A stretch of 64,000 bases of DNA from Fredinandcohnia onubensis (GTDB lineage Bacteria > Bacillota > Bacilli > Bacillales > Bacillaceae_L), in NCBI RefSeq assembly GCF_002734285.1, contig NZ_NSEA01000001.1, positions 1 through 64,000 on the forward strand, in the 5' to 3' direction. The translations under genes and the position numbers were made by a program. The notes under the pieces were generated by a model. That model saw nothing but the letters and a program-made list of their open reading frames with translations. It had not been told where the DNA came from and searched no databases. Shown piece by piece: positions 30,799-42,294 of the stretch. How positions within the stretch are numbered: position 1 is the first letter of the stretch; each line of letters begins with the position of its first letter.

Positions 30799-32772
30799 AT
30801 GCCAGACTTTTACAAAAGAAAGTTGTTTCGCTATCCCTTATATGCATTACTTGTTATCACAAGTATTTTTAGTGCAATTCTCGTTTATTTTCAGTGGATG
30901 ATTGGGTTAGCAAGTTTTCTGCTCCTTGGATTAATTACGTACTATTTGTACAAAGCAAACTCACTTCTTAAAAAAGAAATGGAGCATTATATCTCAACGC
31001 TATCCTATCGCTTAAAGAAGGTTGGCGAAGAAGCGTTAATGGAAATGCCGATTGGGATTTTGCTATATAATGATGAGTTTCAAGTTGAATGGGCAAATGC
31101 TTACTTATCAAATTGCCTTGACGCTGATACGTTAGTGGGGAGATCTCTATATGATGTTGAGGAATTAATTGTTCCTTTAATTCAGCAAGAGGTCGAAAGT
31201 GAGACAATTACGTTAAATGAGCAGAAATTCAAGGTAATTATTAAGCGGGAAGAAAGATTACTTTATTTCTTTGATGTCACTGAACAAATGGAAATTGTGC
31301 AATTGTATGAAGCAGAGCGTACAGTGCTAGGGATTATCTTTTTAGACAACTATGATGAAGTTACTCAAGGAATGGATGACCAGCGGAAGAGTTCATTAAA
31401 TAGTCAGGTTACATCTATCCTCAATGAATGGGCGAATGAACATGGTGTGTTTTTAAAGCGAACCTCATCTGAACGTTTCATTGCAGTGTTAAACGAAGAA
31501 ATATTATCCAATCTTGAAAAAACAAAGTTTACGATTCTTGATGATGTTAGGGAAACGACAGCAAGGGATAGTGTAGCACTAACCTTAAGTATTGGGATTG
31601 GAATTGGAGTCCCAACCCTACCAGAGCTAGGAGTTTCAGCTCAATCGAGCTTGGACCTTGCACTGGGACGTGGTGGAGACCAAGTTGCGATTAAGCTTCC
31701 AAATGGTAAGGTTAAGTTCTATGGGGGCAAAACAAACCCAATGGAAAAACGCACTAGAGTCCGCGCACGCGTTATTTCACATGCCCTAAAGGAAATTGTC
31801 TCAGATAGCGATAAAGTCATCATTATGGGCCATAAATACCCTGATATGGATGCCGTAGGTGCTTCTATTGGGTTATTAAAAGTAGCACAAATGAATCACA
31901 AAGAAGGATATATCGTATTAAATCCGAATGAAATTGATTCAGGTGTTGGGCGATTACTTGAAGAAGTAAAGGAAAATACGGAGCTATGGTCATATTTTAT
32001 TACACCAGAGCAGGCTCTTGAAATCGCTTCAAACGACACACTACTTGTTGTAGTAGATACCCATAAGCCATCACTTGTGATTGAGGAAAAGCTTGTATCA
32101 AAAATCGATAAAGTGGTAGTTATTGACCATCATCGCCGTGGAGAGGAGTTTATTCAATCTCCATTACTCGTTTATATGGAACCATATGCATCTTCAACAG
32201 CTGAGTTGGTGACTGAACTTCTTGAATATCAACCTAAGAAGAAAAAAATAAATATGCTTGAGGCGACAGCTTTACTAGCTGGAATCATAGTTGATACAAA
32301 GAGTTTTACGCTTCGTACTGGTTCAAGAACATTTGATGCGGCGTCATATCTACGTGCACAAGGGGCCGACACCATTCTTGTGCAGAAATTCCTGAAGGAA
32401 AATATGGAGCATTTTAAAAAGCGATCAAGGTTAATTGAATCAGCATTTATTTATAAAAATGGAATTGCGATCGCAAAAGGAAAACAAAATGAGACCTATG
32501 ACCAGGTGATGATTGCGCAAGCTGCCGATACATTACTTACAATGAATGATGTCGTTGCCTCATTCGTAATCTCTGTCCGACATGACTCAAGAGTGGGAAT
32601 CAGTGCACGTTCATTGGGTGATGTTAATGTTCAGCTAATTATGGAAGGTTTAGGTGGTGGCGGTCATCTTACAAATGCGGCAACACAGATAGAGGACATA
32701 ACAATAGAAGAAGCAGAAGAACAGCTACTTTTAGTAATAGATGAGTATTTAGAGGGAGGAACCAAGAAATGA
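30799..32772 (+). CDS. gdpP: Cyclic-di-AMP phosphodiesterase GdpP
   Basis: Membrane-bound enzyme that hydrolyses c-di-AMP, affecting wall stress and beta-lactam tolerance. 657 residues: two N-terminal membrane helices (about 10-55), a PAS-like domain, a degenerate GGDEF domain (about 170-300, lacking GGDEF) and the DHH-DHHA1 catalytic part with [21 protein letters not shown] and [15 protein letters not shown] precedes the ATG. Its stop overlaps the rplI start by four bases. Confidence 0.96.
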   Translation: MPDFYKRKLFRYPLYALLVITSIFSAILVYFQWMIGLASFLLLGLITYYLYKANSLLKKEMEHYISTLSYRLKKVGEEALMEMPIGILLYNDEFQVEWANAYLSNCLDADTLVGRSLYDVEELIVPLIQQEVESETITLNEQKFKVIIKREERLLYFFDVTEQMEIVQLYEAERTVLGIIFLDNYDEVTQGMDDQRKSSLNSQVTSILNEWANEHGVFLKRTSSERFIAVLNEEILSNLEKTKFTILDDVRETTARDSVALTLSIGIGIGVPTLPELGVSAQSSLDLALGRGGDQVAIKLPNGKVKFYGGKTNPMEKRTRVRARVISHALKEIVSDSDKVIIMGHKYPDMDAVGASIGLLKVAQMNHKEGYIVLNPNEIDSGVGRLLEEVKENTELWSYFITPEQALEIASNDTLLVVVDTHKPSLVIEEKLVSKIDKVVVIDHHRRGEEFIQSPLLVYMEPYASSTAELVTELLEYQPKKKKINMLEATALLAGIIVDTKSFTLRTGSRTFDAASYLRAQGADTILVQKFLKENMEHFKKRSRLIESAFIYKNGIAIAKGKQNETYDQVMIAQAADTLLTMNDVVASFVISVRHDSRVGISARSLGDVNVQLIMEGLGGGGHLTNAATQIEDITIEEAEEQLLLVIDEYLEGGTKK

Positions 32773-33215
32773 AGGTTATTTTCTTAAAGGATGTAAAAGG
32801 TAAAGGGAAAAAAGGGGAAGTGAAAAACGTATCTGATGGATATGCTCACAATTTCTTATTCAAGCAAAATCTTGCAATTGAAGCAACACCAGCAAATATG
32901 AAATCGTTAGAAGCGAAGAAAAATAAAGAATCAAAAGAAGCGGCTGAGGAACTTGCTCAGTCAAAACAGCTAAAGGAAAAGATTGAAGCATTGACCGTTG
33001 AACTGCAAGCAAAAGCGGGTGATGGTGGTCGTTTATTTGGTTCTGTAACAAGTAAGCAAATTGCAGATGAGCTCGCGAAAAAGCACGGCATTAAAATTGA
33101 TAAGCGTAAATTTGATCTTCCTGATGGAATAAGAGCATTAGGTTATACGAATGTTTCTGTAAAATTACATCAAGAAGTAACAGCAACTGTTAAGGTACAT
33201 GTCAAAGAACAGTAA
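32769..33215 (+). CDS. rplI: 50S ribosomal protein L9
   Basis: 148 residues: N-terminal domain [21 protein letters not shown], a long central helix rich in Lys, Glu and Ala, and a C-terminal domain with [14 protein letters not shown]. Translationally coupled to gdpP through ATGA, with GGAGG just upstream inside gdpP. Confidence 0.97.
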   Translation: MKVIFLKDVKGKGKKGEVKNVSDGYAHNFLFKQNLAIEATPANMKSLEAKKNKESKEAAEELAQSKQLKEKIEALTVELQAKAGDGGRLFGSVTSKQIADELAKKHGIKIDKRKFDLPDGIRALGYTNVSVKLHQEVTATVKVHVKEQ

Positions 33216-33255
33216 TTTCCATTGAAACTGAATAGGGAAAACAGATAGAATGAAG

Positions 33256-33292
33256 AATGTGGTTTTGTTTAATACAAGATCACATTTTTTAT
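33256..33292 (+). terminator. rplI terminator
   Basis: AATGTGGTTTTGT (33256-33268) pairs with ACAAGATCACATT (G-T pairs), then a T-rich tail. Confidence 0.78.
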
Positions 33293-33321
33293 TTACATGA
33301 TTATTAATAAAGCTTTTACCA

Positions 33322-33349
33322 TTGGAATTAAATAAAAGAGAAGTATAAT
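33322..33349 (+). promoter_or_regulatory. dnaC promoter
   Basis: TTGGAA (33322-33327) and TATAAT (33344-33349) with a 16-bp spacer, 46 bp ahead of the helicase gene. Confidence 0.65.
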
Positions 33350-33394
33350 AGATAGATAGACATAAAAAAAGTATGTAAAGGGAGTGGAGAATAG

Positions 33395-34759
33395 TTGAGT
33401 GACATTTTTGCTGATCGTATTCCTCCGCAAAATATAGAGGCTGAGCAAGCTGTTTTGGGTGCCATTTTTTTAGAACCAAGCTCATTAACGCTTGCTTCAG
33501 AAGTATTGATTCCAGAGGACTTTTATCGGACAGCTCACCAGAAGATTTTTGACGCGATGCTTAATCTCTCAGATAAAGGTGAACCAGTTGACCTAGTAAC
33601 GGTTACTTCCGAGTTAGCGGATGCGAAAATTTTAGATGAAATAGGTGGCGTTTCGTACTTAAGTGAATTGGCGAGTTCCGTCCCAACCGCTGGGAATATT
33701 GAATACTACGCGAAGATTATTGAAGAAAAATCAATACTACGCCGCTTGATTCGCACAGCAACAACGATTGCTACGGATGGTTATTCACGAGAAGACGAGG
33801 TCGATGCACTTTTAGGTGAGGCCGAAAAAAATATTATGGAAGTCGCGAACCGTAAAAATGCGGGTGCTTTCCAAAATATTAAGGATGTTCTCGTTCAGAC
33901 CTATGATAATATTGAAACCCTTCATAATCGTGTAGGAGATATTACAGGAATACCTACCGGATTTACAGAGCTTGACAAGATGACTGCCGGATTCCAGCGA
34001 AATGATTTAATTATCGTAGCAGCCCGTCCATCTGTTGGTAAAACAGCATTTGCTCTTAATATTGCGCAAAACGTAGCAACTAAGACAGATGAGAATGTCG
34101 CTATCTTTAGTCTAGAGATGGGTGCTGAGCAGTTAGTAATGAGGATGCTTTGTGCGGAGGGAAACATTAATGCACAAAATCTACGTACAGGTTCCTTAAC
34201 ACCTGAAGATTGGAGTAAGCTAACAATGGCAATGGGTAGCTTATCCAACTCCGGAATTTATATTGATGATACCCCTGGTATTCGTGTGAATGATATTCGT
34301 TCAAAATGCCGTAGACTTAAGCAGGAAAGTGGATTAGGAATGATCCTTATCGATTACCTTCAGTTGATCCAAGGTAATGGAAGAAGCGGCGAAAACCGCC
34401 AACAAGAGGTATCTGAAATCTCGCGTTCTTTAAAAGCATTAGCCCGTGAATTAAAGGTTCCTGTTATTGCCTTATCACAGTTATCCCGTGGGGTAGAGCA
34501 AAGACAAGACAAGCGTCCAATGATGTCTGATATTCGTGAATCAGGGAGTATTGAGCAGGATGCCGATATTGTTGCGTTCTTATACCGTGATGATTACTAT
34601 GATAAAGAGTCAGAGAACAAGAATATTATTGAGATTATTATTGCTAAACAACGTAACGGTCCGGTTGGAACTGTTTCGTTGGCATTCGTTAAAGAATATA
34701 ATAAATTCGTCAATCTGGAACGAAGGTTTGATGATGCCAATATGCCACCAGGTGCGTAA
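33395..34759 (+). CDS. dnaC: Replicative DNA helicase (DnaB family, Bacillus DnaC)
   Basis: Hexameric 5'-3' helicase of the fork. 454 residues: N-terminal primase-interacting domain (IPPQNIEAEQAVLGAI), linker, and RecA-like motor with Walker A ARPSVGKTAF and Walker B MILIDYLQLIQG; SRGVEQRQDKRPMMSDIRE is typical. TTG start at 33395 with AAAGGGAG upstream. No intein interrupts the P-loop region. Confidence 0.97.
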   Translation: MSDIFADRIPPQNIEAEQAVLGAIFLEPSSLTLASEVLIPEDFYRTAHQKIFDAMLNLSDKGEPVDLVTVTSELADAKILDEIGGVSYLSELASSVPTAGNIEYYAKIIEEKSILRRLIRTATTIATDGYSREDEVDALLGEAEKNIMEVANRKNAGAFQNIKDVLVQTYDNIETLHNRVGDITGIPTGFTELDKMTAGFQRNDLIIVAARPSVGKTAFALNIAQNVATKTDENVAIFSLEMGAEQLVMRMLCAEGNINAQNLRTGSLTPEDWSKLTMAMGSLSNSGIYIDDTPGIRVNDIRSKCRRLKQESGLGMILIDYLQLIQGNGRSGENRQQEVSEISRSLKALARELKVPVIALSQLSRGVEQRQDKRPMMSDIRESGSIEQDADIVAFLYRDDYYDKESENKNIIEIIIAKQRNGPVGTVSLAFVKEYNKFVNLERRFDDANMPPGA

Positions 34760-34791
34760 GAAGAATGTTAAAGCGTACCTGAATACAGGAA

Positions 34792-34827
34792 AAAGACGTA
34801 TCAAAGTGTGATGATACGTCTTTTTTT
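34792..34827 (+). terminator. dnaC terminator
   Basis: AAGACGTATCA (34793-34803) pairs with TGATACGTCTT (34812-34822), then a T run. Confidence 0.9.
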
Positions 34828-34865
34828 GTTTTTCTTACATATTATTGGAGATTAAATCAAATAAT

Positions 34866-34909
34866 AAAGACGAATGTTTATTTTTTATCATAATATAATG
34901 TTCGTATTT
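34866..34909. promoter_or_regulatory. Probable PurR operator (paired PurBoxes) of purA
   Basis: AAAGACGAATGTT (34866-34878) and inverted AATGTTCGTATTT (34897-34909) form two convergent CGAA-containing boxes 18 bp apart, close to the 16-17 bp of Bacillus PurR operators. The second box differs from the consensus AWWWCCGAACWWT at one position. PurR represses purine genes when PRPP is low. Confidence 0.6.
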
Positions 34910-34973
34910 TGTTGTAATAGAGTAAGAAAACTGTTAAAATATTGACTGGAAATGAACAATATCTTTATATTAA

Positions 34974-36278
<1,305 letters not shown>

Positions 36279-36283
36279 TAAAA

Positions 36284-36317
36284 TGAAAAACATAGTTGGA
36301 AACAGCTATGTTTTTTT
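36284..36317 (+). terminator. purA terminator
   Basis: AACATAG-TTGGAAACAG-CTATGTT hairpin followed by T residues. Confidence 0.85.
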
Positions 36318-36731
36318 CATGCCAAATTTGTCGAAAATTAACCCCACTCCACTGAAAGCCTAAGTAAACTCTAATACCCTTACTTATGACAATCTCACTA
36401 TGTAATATTTTGCTAAGGTGTCTTTTGTCGTGCAAAAACGACATAAATCTTAAGAAAATATACGATTTAATGAGAAGAAAGGCTCATTTCAATGTCAAAA
36501 TCCTACATATTTTGTGTAAAAATTTGTCAGTAATACTACAATTATATTACATATTGGAAACTATTATACTTTTTTTCAAATTCTATGGTAAATTAATAAA
36601 GTGTAAATTTGAGAGAATTGTCGAACGATATAATACGTCTTGGCGTATTTTGTAAGACGACGCTTTTCAACTCACAAGGTGAGATGAACGAAAATTTCGG
36701 ACAAGCAACCTTTGTTCAGGGAGGAAAGACC
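36318..36731 (+). other. Leader region of the M23 peptidase gene
   Basis: No convincing gene. TATAAT occurs at 36629-36634 without a well-spaced -35. Two overlapping hairpins exclude each other: AATACG (36632-36637) with CGTATT (36644-36649), or CGTCTT (36636-36641) with AAGACG (36654-36659). CTCAC-AAG-GTGAG follows at 36671-36683. The frame of the next gene is open through this leader, but the ribosome site GGGAGG at 36719-36724 sets the start. Confidence 0.4.
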
Positions 36732-38165
36732 GTGTCAAACCAAAATAATACAAATAAAACACCAAGAAAATATATGACTTTATTTAAACGAGTTGCAATA
36801 ACATCAGTTGCGCTTTCAACATTAATGTTTGGAACAGTATCAGCTGATACAAAAATCCAAACAGTGTATCATGTATACATAGATGGCAATAGAGTTGGAA
36901 CAGTTGATTCTAAGAATGTAGTAGAAAAGGTAGTCGATCAAAAAGTAGATTCCTTACAAGATCAATATAAAGAGCTTTCTTTAGTTGCTGATAATGTTTC
37001 AATTATTGAAGAACAGGCTTTTCATCCTACTTTCAATAATGAAAATACTGTAAAGGTGCTAGAATCTGAGATTGAAATTGCTGCACAAGCTAAGGCAATT
37101 ACGATTGATGGAGAACCAGTTGCCTATCTAAAAGATGAAGAAGAAGCGAATGAGGCTCTTAAACAATTAAAATTACAATATGTAAAAGAAGAGCAATTGC
37201 AAGAGCTTGAAGCGAGAGAAAACGCAGAACAACCTTTGCCTACATTGGCTGAAGGACAATCTCGTTTATTAGACGTTTCGTTTGAGGAAAAGGTTTCAAT
37301 TTCCGATGGAAAAATTTCACCAGAGCAAATCCATAATCCTGCTGATACCGTTACATTGCTTCAAAAGGGTACATTAGAAGAGAAAAAGTACCAAGTTAAA
37401 GAAGGAGATGTACTAGGTTCTATCGCGGTAGATCATGATTTAGCAACAGCTGAATTATTAGCGTTAAACCCGGGAATTACAGAGGATACACTCATAAAAG
37501 TTGGACAAGAATTAAACGTAACAGCGTATAAGCCATTTTTAACAGTTGTGGTAAAGATGGAGCAAAATATAAAAGAAACGATCAATTTTGAAACAAAGGT
37601 TAATGAAAACTCAAATATGTATAAAGGGGACAGAAAGGTCACTCAAGAAGGTAAAGAGGGTGAAAAAGCTGTTCACTATGAATATAAAATGGTTAATGGC
37701 GTGAATGTTGAAACAAAGAAACTTAATGAAACAATCGTCAAAGAGCCTGTAACAGAGATTATTGAAAAAGGGACGAAGGTTGTTCCGTCAAGAGGATCAG
37801 GTCAGCTAGCATGGCCAGCAGTTGGCGGTTATATCTCAAGTCACGTTGGATATAGATGGGGACAACTCCATAAAGGTATTGATATTGCAAGACCAAGTAA
37901 TTATGCGATTAAAGCAGCTGACAATGGGACAGTTGTAGAGGCTGGATATTCTGGTGGCTTTGGTAATAAAATTGTGATTAACCATAACAATGGAATGAAA
38001 ACCATTTATGCTCATATGTCATCCCTTAATGTTCGTGTTGGACAAACTGTAACGAAGGGCCAACAAATTGGTGTAATGGGTTCAACTGGTAACTCAACAG
38101 GAACTCACTTGCATTTCGAATTATATATTAATGGAGCTTTGAAAAACCCATTAGATTACTTATAA
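36732..38165 (+). CDS. Cell-wall M23 metalloendopeptidase with LysM and G5 domains
   Basis: Secreted peptidoglycan peptidase, 477 residues from GTG 36732. An N-terminal hydrophobic stretch (RVAITSVALSTLMFGTVSA) is a signal peptide or anchor. Then come a helical segment, a LysM domain (YQVKEGDVLGSIAVDHDLA) near residues 220-265, a G5 domain, and the C-terminal M23/LytM domain with HKGIDIA, HMSSL and THLHFEL giving the zinc ligands His, Asp and His plus the catalytic His. It precedes walRK, the regulators of such hydrolases, and ends at a strong terminator. Confidence 0.92.
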   Translation: MSNQNNTNKTPRKYMTLFKRVAITSVALSTLMFGTVSADTKIQTVYHVYIDGNRVGTVDSKNVVEKVVDQKVDSLQDQYKELSLVADNVSIIEEQAFHPTFNNENTVKVLESEIEIAAQAKAITIDGEPVAYLKDEEEANEALKQLKLQYVKEEQLQELEARENAEQPLPTLAEGQSRLLDVSFEEKVSISDGKISPEQIHNPADTVTLLQKGTLEEKKYQVKEGDVLGSIAVDHDLATAELLALNPGITEDTLIKVGQELNVTAYKPFLTVVVKMEQNIKETINFETKVNENSNMYKGDRKVTQEGKEGEKAVHYEYKMVNGVNVETKKLNETIVKEPVTEIIEKGTKVVPSRGSGQLAWPAVGGYISSHVGYRWGQLHKGIDIARPSNYAIKAADNGTVVEAGYSGGFGNKIVINHNNGMKTIYAHMSSLNVRVGQTVTKGQQIGVMGSTGNSTGTHLHFELYINGALKNPLDYL

Positions 38166-38180
38166 TAATTTCCAATATAC

Positions 38181-38209
38181 GCCTTCAGCATGATGCTGAA
38201 GGCTTTTTT
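38181..38209 (+). terminator. M23 gene terminator
   Basis: Perfect stem GCCTTCAGCA-TGA-TGCTGAAGGC followed by six T residues. Confidence 0.92.
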
Positions 38210-38418
38210 CATAAGTATAAAGAACGATAAAATGATAGTAGAGATTGGACGGACGACCTATATCACTGGTTTTTTTTACACTTCTGATGATATACCTCCC
38301 TTTTTCTGCTAAAGTTAGAAGTAAAGGAACAAAATAAAAGGAACAATTCGAACTATATAATATGAAAACTGTATTACGTGGTAAAGGTTTTAATTTCATT
38401 GTGAAGGAGAAAAAGTGA

Positions 38419-39126
38419 ATGGAAAAAGTAATTCTTGTAGTTGATGATGAGAAACCAATTGCGGATATATTACAATTTAATCTTGAAAAGGAAGGTTATA
38501 AAGTCGTTTGTGCCTATGATGGTAATGAGGCTTTAGAAAAAGTTGAGGAAGTAAGTCCTGACCTCATTCTACTTGATATCATGCTTCCACATAAAGATGG
38601 CATGGAGGTTTGTCGAGAGGTACGAAAAAAGTATGATATGCCGATTGTTATGCTAACAGCAAAAGACTCTGAAATTGATAAAGTATTAGGGCTTGAGCTA
38701 GGAGCTGACGACTATGTTACAAAGCCTTTTAGTACGAGAGAACTGCTCGCAAGGGTAAAGGCAAACCTTCGAAGACACCAGCAAATTTCTGAGGCAGTTA
38801 GCCAGGAAACAACAAATGAGATTGCTGTGGGTTCCCTTGTAATCCATCCAGATGCCTATGTGGTGAGTAAACGAGGAGAGACAATAGAATTAACACATCG
38901 TGAATTTGAACTTTTACACTATTTAGCCAAGCACCTAGGTCAAGTAATGACACGAGAGCATTTATTACAAACGGTATGGGGATATGATTATTTTGGGGAT
39001 GTACGTACAGTTGATGTAACCGTACGCCGCTTACGTGAAAAAATTGAAGATAGTCCGAGTCATCCAACTTGGATTGTCACAAGACGCGGAGTGGGCTACT
39101 ATTTACGAAACCCTGATCAGGAGTAA
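38419..39126 (+). CDS. walR: Essential response regulator WalR
   Basis: OmpR-family regulator of cell-wall hydrolase genes. 235 residues: receiver domain with VVDDEKP and phosphorylated Asp53 (LLDIMLP), Lys near 102, then the winged-helix domain ([28 protein letters not shown]). AAGGAG upstream. A TATAAT lies at 38356-38361 but without a clear -35. Followed by walK after 8 bp; walRKHIJ form one operon. Confidence 0.97.
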   Translation: MEKVILVVDDEKPIADILQFNLEKEGYKVVCAYDGNEALEKVEEVSPDLILLDIMLPHKDGMEVCREVRKKYDMPIVMLTAKDSEIDKVLGLELGADDYVTKPFSTRELLARVKANLRRHQQISEAVSQETTNEIAVGSLVIHPDAYVVSKRGETIELTHREFELLHYLAKHLGQVMTREHLLQTVWGYDYFGDVRTVDVTVRRLREKIEDSPSHPTWIVTRRGVGYYLRNPDQE

Positions 39127-39134
39127 ATCCAAAA

Positions 39135-40970
39135 ATGAAAAGACTAGGTTTTTTTCAATCCATTCATTTTAAATTTGCACTCATCTATTTGCTTTTAATT
39201 TTAATTGCGATGCAAATTATTGGTGTTTATTTTATAGGCAAATTGGAGTTGCGGTTGGTAGAAAATTTTAAAGTGTCCTTAAATGAGCGGGTCAATATAC
39301 TTGCCTTTAGTATTGAGCAGGAAATGAATAAAGAGAGGGAAGATCCTTCTACATTAGAAAAAGATATCCGAAATATTTTGCAGGACTATGAGTCTGAAGA
39401 TATCCAGGAGATTCGGGTTATCGATAATAAAAGTCGTGTAGTTGGAAGCTCAAACCCGTACAGTCAAGGAATTGTTGGACGGAAAACGAATGAGGATTTA
39501 GTGAAACGTACCTTGTTACTTGGGGATAATCCTGATGATGTAAAACTAGCTAGAAATACGTTTGATCGCATGTATGTCTCCTCAACACCAATTCGTTCAA
39601 ATGGGGATATAATTGGAGCAATTTTACTAACTGCAAGGATGGAAAATGTGTATGATGATATTAAGGAAATCAATGATATCTTTGTGACAGGGACGGGAAT
39701 TGCGATGGCGATTACGGCAGTCCTTGGAATCTTTGTCGCTCAAACGATTACAAGACCAATTTCAGCAATGAGAAAGCATGTTTTAGAATTAGGAAGAGGT
39801 AATTTTTCAAAGAAGGTAAAAGTATTCGGCCATGACGAGATTGGTCAACTTGCTATGACCTTCAATAATTTATCAAAAAAAATACAAGATGCACAAGCGA
39901 CAACAGAGGGGGAACGCCGCAAGCTCTCTTCTGTACTTGCACATATGACAGATGGGGTAATTGCAACCGATAAAAAGGGACGGATTATCTTAATCAATAC
40001 GCCTGCAATCGACATGCTAGATGTTTCACGTGAAACAGTCCTTGAACAGTCAATTGTTTCGATCTTAGGATTAGATGAACAATATACATTTGAGCAGCTT
40101 GTTCACGATATTGATACCGAAATTCTTGATTTTAGTACACATAAAAAGCAATACATTATAAAGGTTAGTTTCTCAGTTATTAAAAAGGAATCAGGCATCA
40201 TCAATGGTTTAATTGCTGTCCTATATGATGTAACTGAGCAAGAAAAGATTGAAAGTGAGAGACGAGAGTTTGTAGCGAATGTCTCACATGAACTACGAAC
40301 ACCATTAACGACAATGCGGAGCTATCTTGAAGCACTGGCAGATGGTGCTTGGCAGGATGAAAAGATTGCGCCTCAATTTTTACATGTAACGCAAACTGAA
40401 ACAGAACGGATGATTAGGTTGGTCAATGACTTGCTGAAGTTATCAAAACTAGATAGTAAGGATTACCGTTTATCCAAGGATTTAATTGATTTTACAAAGT
40501 ACTTCCACCGAATCATTGACCGTTTTGAAATGACAAGGAAGCAGCATATCTCCTTTATTCGAAACTTACCTGAGAAGCCAATATATCTGGAAATCGATCA
40601 AGATAAGATGACACAGGTTCTCGATAATATTATTTCAAATGCTTTGAAATATTCCCCTGAGGGAGGAACGGTTACCTTCCAAGTGGCTGAATCAAACGGT
40701 GAAATCATCGTAAGGGTAGGTGACCAGGGTGTTGGAATACCGAAGGATAACATCAATCGAATTTTTGAGCGATTTTACCGAGTGGATAAAGCACGTACCC
40801 GTAAATTAGGAGGAACAGGGTTAGGGCTTGCTATTGCCAAAGAGATGGTCGTTGCTCATGGAGGTAGGATTTGGGCTGAAAGTGAAGAAGGGGTTGGTAC
40901 AACTATTTTCTTTACCCTACCAATCAATGTGAATCAAGATGGTTTAGAGGATGATTGGGATGAAGTATGA
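39135..40970 (+). CDS. walK: Essential sensor histidine kinase WalK
   Basis: Membrane kinase partner of WalR. 611 residues: first membrane helix about 12-33, an extracellular sensor domain, second helix about 180-203, HAMP, PAS (SSVLAHMTDGVIATD), HisKA with FVANVSHELRTPLTT (His385) and HATPase (NIISNALKYSPEGG, RKLGGTGLGLAIAKEM). A parS site is inside, coding for D-V-S-R-E-T in the PAS region. The end overlaps walH by 11 bases. Confidence 0.97.
   Translation: MKRLGFFQSIHFKFALIYLLLILIAMQIIGVYFIGKLELRLVENFKVSLNERVNILAFSIEQEMNKEREDPSTLEKDIRNILQDYESEDIQEIRVIDNKSRVVGSSNPYSQGIVGRKTNEDLVKRTLLLGDNPDDVKLARNTFDRMYVSSTPIRSNGDIIGAILLTARMENVYDDIKEINDIFVTGTGIAMAITAVLGIFVAQTITRPISAMRKHVLELGRGNFSKKVKVFGHDEIGQLAMTFNNLSKKIQDAQATTEGERRKLSSVLAHMTDGVIATDKKGRIILINTPAIDMLDVSRETVLEQSIVSILGLDEQYTFEQLVHDIDTEILDFSTHKKQYIIKVSFSVIKKESGIINGLIAVLYDVTEQEKIESERREFVANVSHELRTPLTTMRSYLEALADGAWQDEKIAPQFLHVTQTETERMIRLVNDLLKLSKLDSKDYRLSKDLIDFTKYFHRIIDRFEMTRKQHISFIRNLPEKPIYLEIDQDKMTQVLDNIISNALKYSPEGGTVTFQVAESNGEIIVRVGDQGVGIPKDNINRIFERFYRVDKARTRKLGGTGLGLAIAKEMVVAHGGRIWAESEEGVGTTIFFTLPINVNQDGLEDDWDEV
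40022..40037. promoter_or_regulatory. parS: parS site inside walK
   Basis: TGTTTCACGTGAAACA, the perfect palindrome, read in frame as D-V-S-R-E-T. About 29 kb from oriC. Confidence 0.93.
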
Positions 40971-42294
40971 ATCAATAAAAACAACAATTTTAATTCTCTT
41001 AGTGCTTTCAAGCATTGTTCTTACATGGTCTTTGTGGACGTATCAGCCCCAATACGATCACTTAGGAGAAAATGATGACTTAGTAGCGGAAGTAACGACA
41101 AATATTACGAAAGGCGCCTCCGAAATTATAAAACCTACTAAAATTTTATATCATATTGATGGTCAGCATTTTGGGACCTATAACGAGACAGAATTGAACC
41201 GAGTCATGAAAAGGCTTAGGTCTTGGGAGATTCATGAGGTCCATAACATCACACATACTGTTCAGGATCAAGGTTTAGCAGACTTCTTAAATCAAAATGG
41301 ACGAGTTGAAATATACTTTCCTGATCCTTTTCCTCTGGAGCTTTATAAATCGTTTATCAAAATTAATGATAAGGACCATTCCTTCATCTCGTTTGACAGA
41401 TTTGTAATTGAAGTCAATTCAGAAGACAATGGCGAAGGGACTGTGTACTTTGTGTCCACTGGTGACAACTTAGTGTATGAGGGACGAGTGAGTAGTAGAC
41501 TCACAAGGGAATTTCGAAAAGACTTCTTTACAACGGCGGCGACGAGATATCCCGAGCAAATTGAATATAAACTATCAGATACGAATTCTGTCTACTTACC
41601 GAAGGACACAACGCTTGTAGAACGTGTTGACTATTATATTGATGCGATTGAAATTGATACCTTTAAAGATCGCTTATTCACAAATTCAAGTCTTGTTAAG
41701 CGGGATGTACTTACTACAGGTGAAGTTCATACCGATGGAACAAGGTTACTAAGAGTCTATAATAATCAAAAATATATTGAGTTCAATAATCCAACAAGAA
41801 TTAGTGGGGAACCAGCACAGACAACAGATTTAATTCAAACAAGCATTGATTTTGTTAATGAACATGTTGGTTGGACAGATAATTATCGCTTTTTTAGCTG
41901 GAGTAAAGAGAGTCAAACGACCGTTTTTAAACTCTATGTAAAAAATATTCCTGTTTTTAGTAGTCGAAAGGGACTAACAGATATTATCCAAGAATGGGAT
42001 AACAATGATATTGCGAGATATTTTCATCCATCCATAAACTTACGAATCGATTTGGACTCAATTGATATAAGACTACAAAAGGGTGAAAAGGTGATGGAGG
42101 AAATCACAAGTAAGCCGAATTTTAATCCTGAATTGCTCGAGTCTGTAACAGTTGCTTATGACCTTGTAGAGAATGAAGATAATTCCCAGTTTGTTTCACT
42201 TCAACCGGTTTGGACTTACAGGTATAATGGAAGTTGGAACAAGGTTGAGATAAAGAATGAGGATTTAGGAGGACATAAAGATGGATTGGAGTAA
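40960..42294 (+). CDS. walH: WalRK regulator WalH (YycH)
   Basis: 444 residues from ATG 40960, with AGAGG nine bases upstream; MKYESIKTTILILLVLSSIV begins with one membrane helix, the rest is outside the membrane. WalH and WalI interact with WalK in the membrane and restrain it in B. subtilis. In-frame ATG 40951 is an alternative start. Overlaps both walK and walI. Confidence 0.93.
   Translation: MKYESIKTTILILLVLSSIVLTWSLWTYQPQYDHLGENDDLVAEVTTNITKGASEIIKPTKILYHIDGQHFGTYNETELNRVMKRLRSWEIHEVHNITHTVQDQGLADFLNQNGRVEIYFPDPFPLELYKSFIKINDKDHSFISFDRFVIEVNSEDNGEGTVYFVSTGDNLVYEGRVSSRLTREFRKDFFTTAATRYPEQIEYKLSDTNSVYLPKDTTLVERVDYYIDAIEIDTFKDRLFTNSSLVKRDVLTTGEVHTDGTRLLRVYNNQKYIEFNNPTRISGEPAQTTDLIQTSIDFVNEHVGWTDNYRFFSWSKESQTTVFKLYVKNIPVFSSRKGLTDIIQEWDNNDIARYFHPSINLRIDLDSIDIRLQKGEKVMEEITSKPNFNPELLESVTVAYDLVENEDNSQFVSLQPVWTYRYNGSWNKVEIKNEDLGGHKDGLE

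Noticed and set aside
37464-37477. TAAACCCGGGAATT resembling a Noc binding site
   Set aside because: Only the CCCGGG centre and part of one arm match ATTTCCCGGGAAAT.
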